NCBI GenBank assembly: GCA_034522075.1
Contig: JAXHLO010000015.1
Span: 1 to 64,000, forward strand
Direction of reading: 5' to 3'
Length of the DNA: 64,000 bases
Source of the DNA: UBA7803 sp034522075
GTDB lineage: Bacteria; Pseudomonadota; Gammaproteobacteria; Pseudomonadales; Azotimanducaceae
Position 1 is the first letter of the stretch. Each line of letters begins with the position of its first letter. Position numbers and translations under genes: made by a program. The notes under the pieces are model-generated. The model made no database searches and had not been told where the DNA came from. It saw only the letters and a list, made by a program, of their open reading frames with translations. Positions 12,214-20,935 of the stretch are shown here, in pieces.

Positions 12214-13191
12214 ATGAAAAACCCCGTGCGCGTGACGGTAACCGGCGCTGCCGGCCAGATCGGCTATGCCGTGCTCTTTCGCATCGCCTCCGGTGAGATG
12301 CTCGGCAAAGACCAGCCGGTGATCCTCCAGTTGCTGGAGATCCCGCCGGCCATGGATGCCGTGCGCGGGGTCGTGATGGAGATCGAGGACTGCGCCTTTC
12401 CGCTGGTGGCCGACATCATCGCCACCGACGATGCCGATGAGGCCTTCAAGGACGCGGATTATGCGCTGCTGGTGGGCAGCCGCCCGCGCAGCAAGGGTAT
12501 GGAGCGCAAAGACCTCATCGAGGCCAATGCCGCCATCTTCTCGGTTCAGGGTAAGGCGCTCAACGACCACGCCAGCCGGGGCGTCAAGGTGCTGGTGGTG
12601 GGCAACCCGGCCAACACCAACTCGCTGATCGCCCAGCGCAATGCGCCGGATCTGGACCCGCGCCAGTTCACCGCCATGACCCGTCTCGACCACAACCGCG
12701 CCATGGCCCAGCTTGCCGCTAAGACCGGCAAGCACGTCACCGACATCGCAGGGCTGTGTATCTGGGGCAACCACTCCGCCACCCAGTATCCGGATCTCCA
12801 CGAAGCGTCGGTGGCCGGCAAGGGCGCTATGGATCTGGTGGACATGGACTGGTACGAAAACGACTTCATCCCCACGGTGCAGCAGCGCGGCGCCGCCATC
12901 ATCGACGCCCGCGGCGCCTCTTCCGCCGCATCGGCCGCCAATGCCGCCATCGACCACATGCGCGACTGGGCGCTGGGCAGCGACGCAGTGGTCAGCATGG
13001 GCGTTTACTCCGACGGCAGCTATGGGATCGAGAAGGGCCTGATTTACTCCTTTCCCGTGACCTGCAAAGGCGGCGACTGGGCCATCGTTACCGGCCGCGA
13101 GATCAACGACTTCAGCCGCTCGAAGATGCAGGCCACCGAACAGGAACTCATCGAGGAACGCGACGCCGTGGCGCATCTGCTGCCGGGCTGA
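12214..13191 (+). CDS. mdh: NAD-dependent malate dehydrogenase
   Basis: Interconverts malate and oxaloacetate in the TCA cycle. The 325 residues start with the dinucleotide-binding TGAAGQIGYAV (residues 10-20). Substrate arginines lie in GSRPRSKGMERKD (about 88-100), followed by NPANTN, the catalytic Asp in RLDHNRA (about 158-163) and the proton-relay His in IWGNHSAT (His187). This is the longer cytosolic-like MDH type 2 rather than the E. coli type. A TACAAT box at 12173-12178 may be its -10 element. It converges on enoyl-CoA hydratase across a palindrome. Confidence 0.95.
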   Translation: MKNPVRVTVTGAAGQIGYAVLFRIASGEMLGKDQPVILQLLEIPPAMDAVRGVVMEIEDCAFPLVADIIATDDADEAFKDADYALLVGSRPRSKGMERKDLIEANAAIFSVQGKALNDHASRGVKVLVVGNPANTNSLIAQRNAPDLDPRQFTAMTRLDHNRAMAQLAAKTGKHVTDIAGLCIWGNHSATQYPDLHEASVAGKGAMDLVDMDWYENDFIPTVQQRGAAIIDARGASSAASAANAAIDHMRDWALGSDAVVSMGVYSDGSYGIEKGLIYSFPVTCKGGDWAIVTGREINDFSRSKMQATEQELIEERDAVAHLLPG

Positions 13192-13218
13192 CCGGCAGCA
13201 TGCACCCGCCGCTCAGGC

Positions 13219-13238
13219 CGGCGGATCAGGATCCGCCG
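13219..13238. terminator. Palindrome between convergent mdh and enoyl-CoA hydratase genes
   Basis: CGGCGGATC and GATCCGCCG form a perfect 9-bp stem with a 2-base loop. It overlaps the enoyl-CoA hydratase stop codon and lies 28 bases after the mdh stop. The convergent layout suggests a bidirectional terminator, but there is no T run, so the role is inferred. Confidence 0.4.
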
Positions 13239-14089
13239 CGGTCTTCCAGCCAGGCATTGAACTGCGGCTCGCGCTTGTCGCGAAAAGCCGTCACGCCTTC
13301 CCGCGCGTCCGGGTGGTGATCGGTCACCGCGGTCTTGGCGGCGATGTCGTCCAGCGCCTGCTGCCAGGTGAGCTCCGCGGCGTTGTAGAGGGTGCGCTTC
13401 AATAAGCGCATGGAAACCTGCGGGCCATTGGCCAGCTCCTGTGCCAGAGCCATGGCCGCGGCTTCCAGCCCTGCGGCATCCACCACTTCGTGTACCAGGC
13501 CCAGCTCGGCGGCTTCCTCGGCGTCGACGATGCGTTTGCGCATGAGGAAATCCAGCGCCCGTGCCAGCCCCAGGTGCTGAACCAGCAGATACTGACCGCC
13601 TTCGTCGGGCAGCAGCCCGAAGCGCAACGTCGCACTGCCCAGGCGCGCGCCGGCGGCCGCCAGGCGGAAGTCGCAGGACAGCGCCAGGGAAAAGCCGGTC
13701 TGGATGGCCACGCCGTTGATGGCGGCGATGGTGAGCTTGTCGATGTTGCGCACCACGGTGTTCAACTGCTGAGAGACGGTGCGCAAACCGTTGTAGGTGC
13801 CGAGCGGTGAGTCGTGGCCGGGAGGAATGTGCGGCACCAGCGGCCGGCCGCCGAGCTCCGCGCCCTGATAGGCCTTCAGGTCGTCGCCGGCACAGAAAGC
13901 ACGTCCGCTGCCGGTGAACACCAGTACCCGTACGGCGTCGTCCATCTGCGCCTGGGTCACGGCTTCGATGAGGTCGCGCTTGATGCCGGTGGTCATGCCG
14001 TTCAAACGCTCCGGGGAATTGAACTGGAACCAGGCAATGCCGGGGTCGCGCAAGCTCAACTCGAAGCCGGTGAAAGTGCCGGTATCCAT
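13226..14089 (-). CDS. Enoyl-CoA hydratase/isomerase family protein
   Basis: 287 residues of crotonase fold. The first oxyanion-hole region is in FTGSGRAFCAGDDLKAYQG (about 55-73) and the second in AAINGVAIQTGFSLALSCDFRLA (about 120-142), followed by FGLLPDEGGQYLLVQHLG. One usual catalytic Glu position is occupied by Gln in GVAIQTG, while the Glu of PDEGG is present, so whether it hydrates, isomerises or hydrolyses is open. It starts six bases after the metallo-beta-lactamase-fold gene and is probably cotranscribed with it. Confidence 0.88.
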   Translation of the reverse strand: MDTGTFTGFELSLRDPGIAWFQFNSPERLNGMTTGIKRDLIEAVTQAQMDDAVRVLVFTGSGRAFCAGDDLKAYQGAELGGRPLVPHIPPGHDSPLGTYNGLRTVSQQLNTVVRNIDKLTIAAINGVAIQTGFSLALSCDFRLAAAGARLGSATLRFGLLPDEGGQYLLVQHLGLARALDFLMRKRIVDAEEAAELGLVHEVVDAAGLEAAAMALAQELANGPQVSMRLLKRTLYNAAELTWQQALDDIAAKTAVTDHHPDAREGVTAFRDKREPQFNAWLEDRGGS

Positions 14090-14094
14090 GGTCT

Positions 14095-14778
14095 TCAGCC
14101 TCCCATGATGGTTTTCCAGGTGTCGAGATCGTTGATCTTCAGATAGGTATTGTGGGCCCGGGTCTCGGCCAGGGTGGCGTTGGGCACGTGACCGTAGTTG
14201 TGGCCCGGCAGCAGCAGGGTGTCATCGGGCAGGCTGCGCAGCCGCTGCAGGCTGTGGTACATGTCCTCCGGGTTGGAGCCGGGCAGGTCCACCCGGCCGC
14301 AGCCGTTGATGAACAGGGTGTCGCCGGATACCAGCGTGTTCTCGATGCGGAAACACTGCGAGCCGGGCGTGTGGCCCGGGGTGTGCAGGAATTCCACCTG
14401 GATGTTGCCGATGTCGAGCTTGTCGCCGGAATCCACCCGCGCCAGATCACTCTCGGACAGGCCGCTGACCTTGCGCACGCCGTCCGCTTCGTCCTTGTGC
14501 ACGTAGATCTTCACCCCCTTGTAGGTCAGCAGTTCGGCCAGGCCTTCGATGTTGTGGCCGCCGAAGGAGCCGCCGATGTGGTCCGGGTGATAGTGGGTCA
14601 CCAACGCTCCGGTCAGGGTGTACCCGCGGGCCTCGATGCGTTCGACCAGGGCGTCGATATCCCAGGCCGGATCGACGATGGCCACTTCCCGGGTGCTGCG
14701 CGAGCCGACCAGATAGGTGAAGTTCTGCATGGGCCCGATCTGGATCTGCTCGATGATCAGCTCCTGGTCTTCTGCCAT
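14095..14778 (-). CDS. Metallo-beta-lactamase-fold hydrolase, glyoxalase II-like
   Basis: 227 residues. The metal-binding motif THYHPDHIGG (residues about 61-70) is followed by LHTPGHTPGSQCF, SGDTLFINGCGRVDLPG and a last metal ligand in LLPGHNYG. This order is that of glyoxalase II / persulfide-dioxygenase-like proteins. A hydroxyacylglutathione hydrolase or other thioester hydrolase role is plausible. It sits between the acylase-family gene (36 bases upstream) and enoyl-CoA hydratase (5 bases downstream) on the same strand. Confidence 0.85.
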   Translation of the reverse strand: MAEDQELIIEQIQIGPMQNFTYLVGSRSTREVAIVDPAWDIDALVERIEARGYTLTGALVTHYHPDHIGGSFGGHNIEGLAELLTYKGVKIYVHKDEADGVRKVSGLSESDLARVDSGDKLDIGNIQVEFLHTPGHTPGSQCFRIENTLVSGDTLFINGCGRVDLPGSNPEDMYHSLQRLRSLPDDTLLLPGHNYGHVPNATLAETRAHNTYLKINDLDTWKTIMGG

Positions 14779-14814
14779 GATGGCTGCCTCCTCGTTTGCT
14801 ATGCCGCTGGCGAA

Positions 14815-17041
14815 TCAGGGTGCGCTGTCGAGCACCGTGCGTGACTCGATGTTGCCCGCCAGATCCTCGGGACGCCACCAGGACGGTTTGAGCTCGCGCG
14901 GCGCGAACAGCTGCTCCGCCTGGTCCGTATAGTGCGGCGAGCCGGGCCGGTCGCTTTGTCCCACGGGCAGATAGATCCAGCTGCGGATGGGGTCGGACAA
15001 TTCGACGATCTGGGTGGACGTCTGGCCGCGGTGGCCCCAGCGCTCGAAGCGTTCGTTGGGCTCTCGGTAACCCACCGTGCGCAGGGTTGTCAACCCTAAT
15101 TGATCGCCGCCTCCTCCACCAACGGGCCAGGAGCGCTCGTCCCGGCCGACCCGGAAAACCCGTCCCCAGGGTAAGTCGACAGTTCCCAGTTCATCGGCCA
15201 TACGGGCCATGGCATTGCTGAAGGTTTGTGCCAGAATTTCGCGTTGCTGGTCGCTGAGAATCACGGGCTCCGGCGGACGGCCTTCCACCACGGCAAAGTG
15301 GTCGTCGATGGCCTCGCGCAACTCCGCTGCCTGATCGTGCTCGTCGATGACCAACCGCCAGTAGGCGTACTTCAACGCTGGCGCGGATTCACGGGTGAGC
15401 CGGCCGTCCCAGCCGACGACTTCATCGGCGGCGGCCCGCTGCGCTGCCTCGGCACTGACGGATTCGTCCAGGGCTGCCAGCCAGCGGTCCACGCCGTAGG
15501 GCTTCACGTCCAGCGCGTAGTCCATGGCGGCTTCCACGGTCACGGCGTCATCGGCGGCGAGCAGCTCGATGGCCCGGGCGCCGCGTTGATTGGTCCAGCC
15601 GGCCAGTTCCGGTCCGTAATTGGCGCTGCTGAACAGATACGGCGGCTGGGCCGTGGGGCTGAACGGGCTGTCCGGCATCATAGCGTCGGGCGGTATGTTG
15701 CAGTTCTGCATGTAGCCCTGCGGCGGATTGAGCACCTGCAGATGGTCTGCGGCCGGGTGTATGCCCTGCCATTCGCTGGCCGCCGTGCTGCCGTCCACCG
15801 GTTGGGAAAAGTCATAGTCTGCCGGCCGTACCGGTACCCGGCCGCTGCGCTGGTAGTAGATGTTGCCCTGGGTATCGGCCGCCATGAGGTTCTGCGGGAA
15901 CATGGCCAGCGTCTCGCCGGCGGCGACGACGCCGCGATAATCGTCGGCGAAGTTCAACGCCTCCCATACTTCCATCGGGTTGGCCTGTTCGTCGTAGGGG
16001 ATGCGCGCCGCATAGGCCGTGCCGTCCACCGTGGCGATGACCGGGCCGTGATGGGAGAACTTCAGCGTGTACTCGCTGGCCCCCTGGTCGCGCACATTCA
16101 GGGTGACGACCCGTTCCTCCAGGTTGCGCCATTCGCCTTCGTAGCGGTACTGATTGTCGTTCCCGGGATTCAGGCTCAGGGCATAGACATCGCCGGTGTC
16201 CGGTCCGCCGGTGGTCATGGCCCAGGCCAGGTGCTCGTTGTGGCCGAGGCCGATATACGGGTTGCCGGCCAGAGTGACGCCGCTGCCGTGCAGATCCCCG
16301 GCATGAATGCGCACTTCCCAGAAACGCGATGGGCCCCACCAGGACAGGTGCGGGTCGATGAGCAGCAGGGCATCGCCGGAAGCGCTGCGCTCCGGCGCCA
16401 CGGCCCACTGATTGGATGCCCGCCGGGGGCTGACGAAGCCCGGGTCCACGCCGGCCCGGCGCAGGTCGTTCAAGGCCTCATCGATGGACCAGTTGTAAAG
16501 AAACATGCGGCCGAACGCCGCTATCATCTGCGCCGTAACCTGACGCTCGCCCCACCAGGGCGGCACGTCCTCGGGATGGGTCTCGTAGAAGGCATTCACC
16601 CCGCCCGCAAAAGCCTCCAGCCGATCGCGGATGTGCTCGGCGGTATCCGGCCATTGCCGTTGCGCCATGCCGTGGTGATCGAACATGCGGGCGATCAGAT
16701 CCTGGGGCACCTGGTCTTCCCCGGCGATCTCGGCGAGTTCTCCCAGGGCGATCTTCAGGTTCACCAGAAGTTGTTCGGGGCGGTCCTGCGCCTGGGCGTA
16801 ACCCATGGCGTAGAAGCCGGCTTCCACGGTCGGCGCGTAGAGGTGGGGAATACCCCAGCTGTCGCGATAGATGACCGTACGGCCGGCATCTTCGCCCTCG
16901 CCCGGCAGCGGCGGCGGCGAAGGCTCCACCGTGTCGGCGGTCTGCTCGGGGTCCGGCGAGCAGCCCACAGCCAGCCCCAGCATGACTATGAGCGCCAGCC
17001 TGGTCCAGCCGCCGCGGCGGATGTCGTCCTGTTTGTTCCAT
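14815..17041 (-). CDS. Penicillin acylase-family N-terminal-nucleophile lipoprotein; start codon out of frame by one base
   Basis: From the first in-frame ATG (16983) the protein has 722 residues. It is an Ntn hydrolase: the alpha-chain region contains SWGIPHLYA and GYAQAQDRPEQLL, a spacer follows, and the mature beta chain should begin at Ser190 in RRASNQWAVAP. The start at 16983 gives a truncated lipoprotein signal (MLGLAVGCS). The ATG at 17041 has a good Shine-Dalgarno (AGGGAGGGG), and removing one G from its ATGGAAC would give MNKQDDIRRGGWTRLALIVM running into LGLAVGCS, an ideal lipoprotein signal. Family members cleave amides such as beta-lactams or acyl-homoserine lactones. The substrate is unknown. 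Confidence 0.85.
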
Positions 17042-17150
17042 GTGGCGTCCCCTCCCTGTTTTCGTTGTCAGGCCGATCATATCAGCCGAATGGCCGTAAC
17101 TTCGCTTCGAGACCCCAGACGCAGTATCGGTCCCCAGGTACTTCAGCCGC

Positions 17151-18341
17151 TCACAGATCCGCTGCTGCCAGCAGTACCGAGAGCCGCTTGCTGGCCGCGT
17201 CTCGCGGCAGGCGGATTCCGGCACCGTTGACCTGCGCCGACAGGGCGGCGCCCGGCACGAAGGCGGCCTGCTCCGGCGCCAGTGTCAGGTTGCCCACAGT
17301 CACCTGCCCCTGTACCCCCATGCATAGCAGATAGCTCGCATGAACCGGCAGCGCCAGGCTGCTGCCGGCCGGCACCCTGACCCGCCAGACCCGGAAGTCG
17401 TCGAAGGTGACGATGTTCTCCACGCCGTCAGCGAGCTGCTCGAAGCGCGGCGGCGCAGGCACATCCAGATGCATGCGCGCTACCGCAGCCTCGGTATCCC
17501 AGTGATCCTGGGTGAGTACCTGCTGGGCGAAGGAGATGATGTAGCGTTCGTAGGTGGGGGTCTGGAATTCGACCACCCTGACGCCGTGCTGCAGAGAATG
17601 GGGCAGCCAGGTGGGTACCACCACCACGTCGCCGACGCGCAGCTCCCGCATACCGGTGAAGGCATTCATGGCAGCGCGCAATTCGGCTTCCCGGCCCGCG
17701 GCCACCGCCACTCCGGCGTCGATGTCCCGGCGCACGGCCTCGTAGGCCTGCACTGCGGCCAGATAATCGCGGCGGAAGGCGTCGTCGTCGGCGTACCGGC
17801 GGCGCAGGTCCTGGTTCATGCCGAAGCGGATGCCGCCGCTGCCGTCCGGCCAGGCTTCCGGGTCGACGTGCGTGACCACGTAGACTTCCTGTTTCTGTTC
17901 GTGGGTTTCGAAATACAGATCGCCCAGCACCGGTTCGGGATCGGGGTCGAGTATCTTCAGCAGCACGAGGGGCAGCCCGCCGGTCAGGCGCCGCGGCGCC
18001 AGGGCCAGGTAATGCGACAGCGGCAGCACGCCGGCCGGCGTGCGCACGCCGCATTCACCGCGGGCCTCGATACCGCTGTGCCAGATCTCCTGCCCCCAGG
18101 GCTTGGCAATGTGCACCGGCTCGAGCAGCACCGGTTCGTCCAGGAATATCTCGTGATCTTCCAGCCGCGCCTGCACCCGCCCGTCGCCGCTGATCCGGTA
18201 GGTCGGCTCCAGGGTGATGCTGTCCGGCGTGCTGCGCCAGTCGCGGCACAGGGTCAGGGTCTGGCGCACATGGGCCGTGCCGCTGCTGCAGGCCAGGGCC
18301 TGGTCCAGAGCGCTATCGCTGTCGGGATAGTTGGGCATCAT
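17151..18341 (-). CDS. Class I mannose-6-phosphate isomerase-like cupin protein
   Basis: 396 residues. The N-terminal half shows PVHIAKPWGQEIWHSG and VLLKILDPDPEPVLGDLYFETHEQKQEVYVV, which match the type I phosphomannose isomerase core, including the Gln/His metal region. A VGDVVVVPTWLPHSLQHGVRVVEFQTP block gives the second set of cupin ligands. A C-terminal cupin-like half follows, with VQGQVTVGNLTL. The start is ATG 18341 or 18338, because an earlier in-frame ATG would overlap the divergent ada gene. It may isomerise mannose-6-phosphate or a related sugar phosphate. No sugar-nucleotide genes are nearby. Confidence 0.75.
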   Translation of the reverse strand: MMPNYPDSDSALDQALACSSGTAHVRQTLTLCRDWRSTPDSITLEPTYRISGDGRVQARLEDHEIFLDEPVLLEPVHIAKPWGQEIWHSGIEARGECGVRTPAGVLPLSHYLALAPRRLTGGLPLVLLKILDPDPEPVLGDLYFETHEQKQEVYVVTHVDPEAWPDGSGGIRFGMNQDLRRRYADDDAFRRDYLAAVQAYEAVRRDIDAGVAVAAGREAELRAAMNAFTGMRELRVGDVVVVPTWLPHSLQHGVRVVEFQTPTYERYIISFAQQVLTQDHWDTEAAVARMHLDVPAPPRFEQLADGVENIVTFDDFRVWRVRVPAGSSLALPVHASYLLCMGVQGQVTVGNLTLAPEQAAFVPGAALSAQVNGAGIRLPRDAASKRLSVLLAAADL

Positions 18342-18405
18342 GTCCGGTTCCGGCGAGTTTTTTCCCGGCAGCGGCACTATAGTGACCGCACTGCACGGAG
18401 GTGCC

Positions 18406-19915
18406 ATGTTTCCGGCTCATCATATCTGTGAGCGTGCCAGACTGTCTCGCGATCCCCGCTTCGACGGCGCCTTCTTCATTGGTGTGGTCACCACCGGCAT
18501 CTACTGCCGGCCGGTGTGCCCCGTGCGTCAGCCGGGCGCCGGCAACGTCCGCTATTACCCCACGGCGGCGGCTGCGGAGGCGGCCGGATTTCCGGCCCTG
18601 CCTGCGCTGTCTGCCGGAAACGGCTGCGCGCATCCCGGAGTGGAGCATCTCCAGCCGCACGGTGATCCGCGGGCTGCGCATCATCGACGGCGGTTTCCTC
18701 GATGCCGAATCCAGCGCCGTTCTGGCAGCCCGGCTCGGGGTCAGCAGCCGCCACATGAATCGGCTGTTTCGTGCCGAACTGGGTGCGACACCCAGGACGC
18801 TGGCCATGACGCGCCGCCGCGGACTGGCCAAGCGGCTCATCGACGAGACGGACTTGCCGCTTGCGGCGGTCGCCCTGCAGGCGGGATACGGCAGCCTGCG
18901 GCGGTTCAACGACGACGTGCGCCGCTGCTATGGCCGTCCGCCCGGGGTGCTGCGGGCCCGGCGCCGCGGCAGACGTTCACCCCGCCGGGTAACCGCAGAC
19001 GCGTACTACTCGTTGCGTCTGCCGGTCAGGGCTCCCTACCACGCGGACTGGGTTTTCGAATTTCTCGCCCGGCGGGCGCTGGCCGGTTTCGAGACGGTGT
19101 CCGGGCGGTGTTACCGGCGGCGCGTGTTCGACGCCGACGGCAGCGAGCACTGGATCGAGGTGCGCTGGGACGGTGACGCCCTGCACCTGGACGTGCCGCT
19201 GGCGTGCACCGTGCCCCTGTCCGACATTCTGCGCCGGGTGCGGCGGGTCTTCGATCTGGACGCCGATCCGCGCGCCATCGATGCCGCTCTGGGAGACGAT
19301 CCGCTGCTGGCCGAGGTGGTCAGGGAGCATGGCGGCCTGCGCGTCCCCGGTGCCTGGGATGGTTTCGAAACCACGGTCCGGGCCATTCTCGGTCAGCAGG
19401 TCAGCGTCGACCGGGCGACCGTGCTGGCCCACAAGCTGCTCGACCGCTACGGCGCCCACTGTCTGACCAGCCCCGCCGCGCTGGCGGACGCTGTGCCCGC
19501 CGAGATCGGCATGCCCGGGCGGCGCGGTCAGGCCATCAGCCTGCTGGCAGCCGCCGTGGCCGATGGGCGTCTGCAGCTCGACGATGCGGCACCGGCAGCG
19601 GACCTGCAGGCGGCTCTGTGCGCCATTCCGGGTATCGGTCCGTGGACGGCCGGCTATGTGGCCATGCGGGTGGCCAAAGACCCGGACGCATTTCCGGTCA
19701 ACGACTGGGTGGTGTTGAAAGTGCTGCAGAGCGCCCTGGGCGAGGCGGCTGCGCTCAGCGCCGCCCGCGCCGCAGCAGCAGGCCGGCCGGGCAGCCGGGC
19801 TGACGGCTGGCGTCCCTGGCGGGCCTATGCCGTGATGTATCTGTGGAAACTTTCCCAGAGCGTGCGTGCCGCCGAGCGGCGGCCGGCGCCGCCGCGAGCC
19901 ACGGAGGCACGATGA
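18406..19915 (+). pseudogene. Ada/AlkA fusion: methylphosphotriester-sensing regulator plus 3-methyladenine DNA glycosylase, one frameshift
   Basis: About 502 codons after bridging one extra base. ATG 18406 follows CGGAGG. Order: Ada zinc domain (TTGIYCRPVCP, the Cys38/Cys42-like pair), then a frame break at TTT 18589-18591; with TT instead, the frame reads GFRPCLRCLPE and gives the second zinc Cys pair. Next come an AraC-type helix-turn-helix (RLGVSSRHMNRLFRAELGATP, GYGSLRRFNDDVRRCYG), an AlkA N-domain, and an HhH-GPD glycosylase core (GQQVSVDRAT, IPGIGPWTAGYVAMR) with the catalytic-Asp region at NDWVV. The fused protein would sense methylated phosphates and excise alkylated bases. ogt overlaps its stop by four bases. 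Confidence 0.85.
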
Positions 19916-20424
19916 TCTATACCTACATGGACAGCCCGGTGGGCCGGCTGCTGCTCGCCGCTGAAGGCGGCGCGCTGAAGCTGATTTCGTTCTCCAGCGG
20001 CCGCAAGGCACGCGGCCCGGACGCCGGGTGGCGGCGTCACGACGATCCCTTTCACCGGGCCCGGGTGCAGCTCGAGGAATACTTCGCAGGTACCCGGCAG
20101 CAGTTCGACCTGACACTGGCACCGGAAGCCACGCCGTTTCAGGCACGGGTACTGGCAGCGTTGCAGCGGATTCCGTACGGCGAGACCCGCAGCTACAAGG
20201 ACATCGCCCGGGAACTCGGCGACGTCAACGCCGTACGGGCCGTGGGCGGGGCCAACGGCAACAACCCCGTGCCCATCGTGATTCCGTGCCACCGGGTCGT
20301 CGGCAGTAACGGCTCGCTGACCGGGTTCGGCGGCGGGCTGGAAGCCAAGCGCTTTCTGCTGGATCTGGAGCGGCGCCACTCGGGGCTGTTTGGTGCGCCG
20401 GACGCGGCACCTTCGGCGACGTAA
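19912..20424 (+). CDS. ogt: Methylated-DNA-protein cysteine S-methyltransferase
   Basis: 170 residues. It transfers alkyl groups from O6-alkylguanine to its own cysteine. The active-site motif is VIPCHRVVGSNGSLTGFGGGL (Cys at about residue 125), with the DNA-binding Arg finger region in NAVRAVGGANGNNP. The ATG at 19912 overlaps the ada-alkA stop (ATGA) and has GGAGG seven bases upstream, so the two repair genes are translationally coupled. The stop codon lies inside the first TetR-type palindrome downstream. Confidence 0.95.
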   Translation: MIYTYMDSPVGRLLLAAEGGALKLISFSSGRKARGPDAGWRRHDDPFHRARVQLEEYFAGTRQQFDLTLAPEATPFQARVLAALQRIPYGETRSYKDIARELGDVNAVRAVGGANGNNPVPIVIPCHRVVGSNGSLTGFGGGLEAKRFLLDLERRHSGLFGAPDAAPSAT

Positions 20425-20442
20425 GTAACCGATCAGTTACTT
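20423..20442. promoter_or_regulatory. Operator-like palindrome 1 (AAGTAAC-N6-GTTACTT)
   Basis: Perfect inverted repeat with 7-bp arms around CGATCA. It overlaps the ogt stop codon and stands 61 bp centre to centre from a second copy. The core AGTAAC-N6-GTTACT is the same in both, which marks it as a binding site, most likely for the TetR-family product encoded just downstream. Confidence 0.7.
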
Positions 20443-20483
20443 TCTGGCTCTCCCTTGCCGCCGAGGCTCATTGCTGGTGGAAT

Positions 20484-20503
20484 AAGTAACTGTATAGTTA
20501 CTC
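20484..20503. promoter_or_regulatory. Operator-like palindrome 2 (AAGTAAC-N6-GTTACT)
   Basis: Second copy of the palindrome, with spacer TGTATA and six perfect arm bases (AGTAAC/GTTACT). It ends about 12 bases before the TetR ATG at 20516, so a bound repressor would block its own promoter or initiation. Confidence 0.7.
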
Positions 20504-20515
20504 AGGTTGGCCAGG

Positions 20516-20935
20516 ATGGACCGGATTTCTCGACAGCGTGACCCCGCGGCGGCACGCCGGCGTATTCTCATGGCCGCGGCCGTCGAGTTCGCCGGCCGGG
20601 GCTATGCCGGCGCCCGGGTGGACCGCCTGGCCGCCACCGCCCGGGTGAACAAACGTATGCTCTACCACTATTTCGGCGACAAGCAGGGCCTCTATCGGGC
20701 CGTGCTGGACGATCGCCTGCCGCCGCCGGCGGATGTGGCGGCCGGCGCTTACCTGGAGCCGCTGGCGGCCAGACTGCTGCTGTGGACATTGCTGGAGCCG
20801 GCTGCGGCGGACCTGGCCGGGCAGTGGCGATGGAACCGCGAAATGCTGGCTGCCGTGCTGGCCGCTCTGGTGCCGGAGGGAGGGATCATGCCGCGTAAAC
20901 CGAGGATACGGTTGGCCAGCCGGGCGGGGGACTAA
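20516..20935 (+). CDS. Short TetR-family regulator, C-terminal part missing
   Basis: 139 residues, against about 190-200 usual for TetR proteins. The N-terminal DNA-binding domain is complete: RILMAAAVEFAGRGYAGARVDRLA, then ARVNKRMLYHYFGDKQGLYRAVLDD. The ligand-binding part is cut to about 75 residues and ends in a basic tail (MPRKPRIRLASR) abutting the convergent aroA gene. The start at ATG 20516 (MDRISRQ) is chosen over ATG 20507. It probably binds the twin palindromes upstream. Truncation by rearrangement or a 3' frameshift is possible. Confidence 0.75.
   Translation: MDRISRQRDPAAARRRILMAAAVEFAGRGYAGARVDRLAATARVNKRMLYHYFGDKQGLYRAVLDDRLPPPADVAAGAYLEPLAARLLLWTLLEPAAADLAGQWRWNREMLAAVLAALVPEGGIMPRKPRIRLASRAGD

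Noticed and set aside
12214..12260. L-lactate dehydrogenase instead of malate dehydrogenase
   Set aside because: The substrate-Arg positions (GSRPRSKGMERKD) and the WGNHS pattern are those of MDH type 2, and the length fits.
15226..17334. 702-codon plus-strand open frame opposite the acylase
   Set aside because: The minus strand encodes a full penicillin-acylase-family protein with matching motifs. The antisense frame lacks any recognisable domain.
18580..18600. Programmed ribosomal frameshift as explanation for ada-alkA
   Set aside because: The site GGATTTCCGG is not a standard slippery heptamer, and no downstream structure or conserved stop arrangement is evident. A one-base homopolymer difference is simpler.
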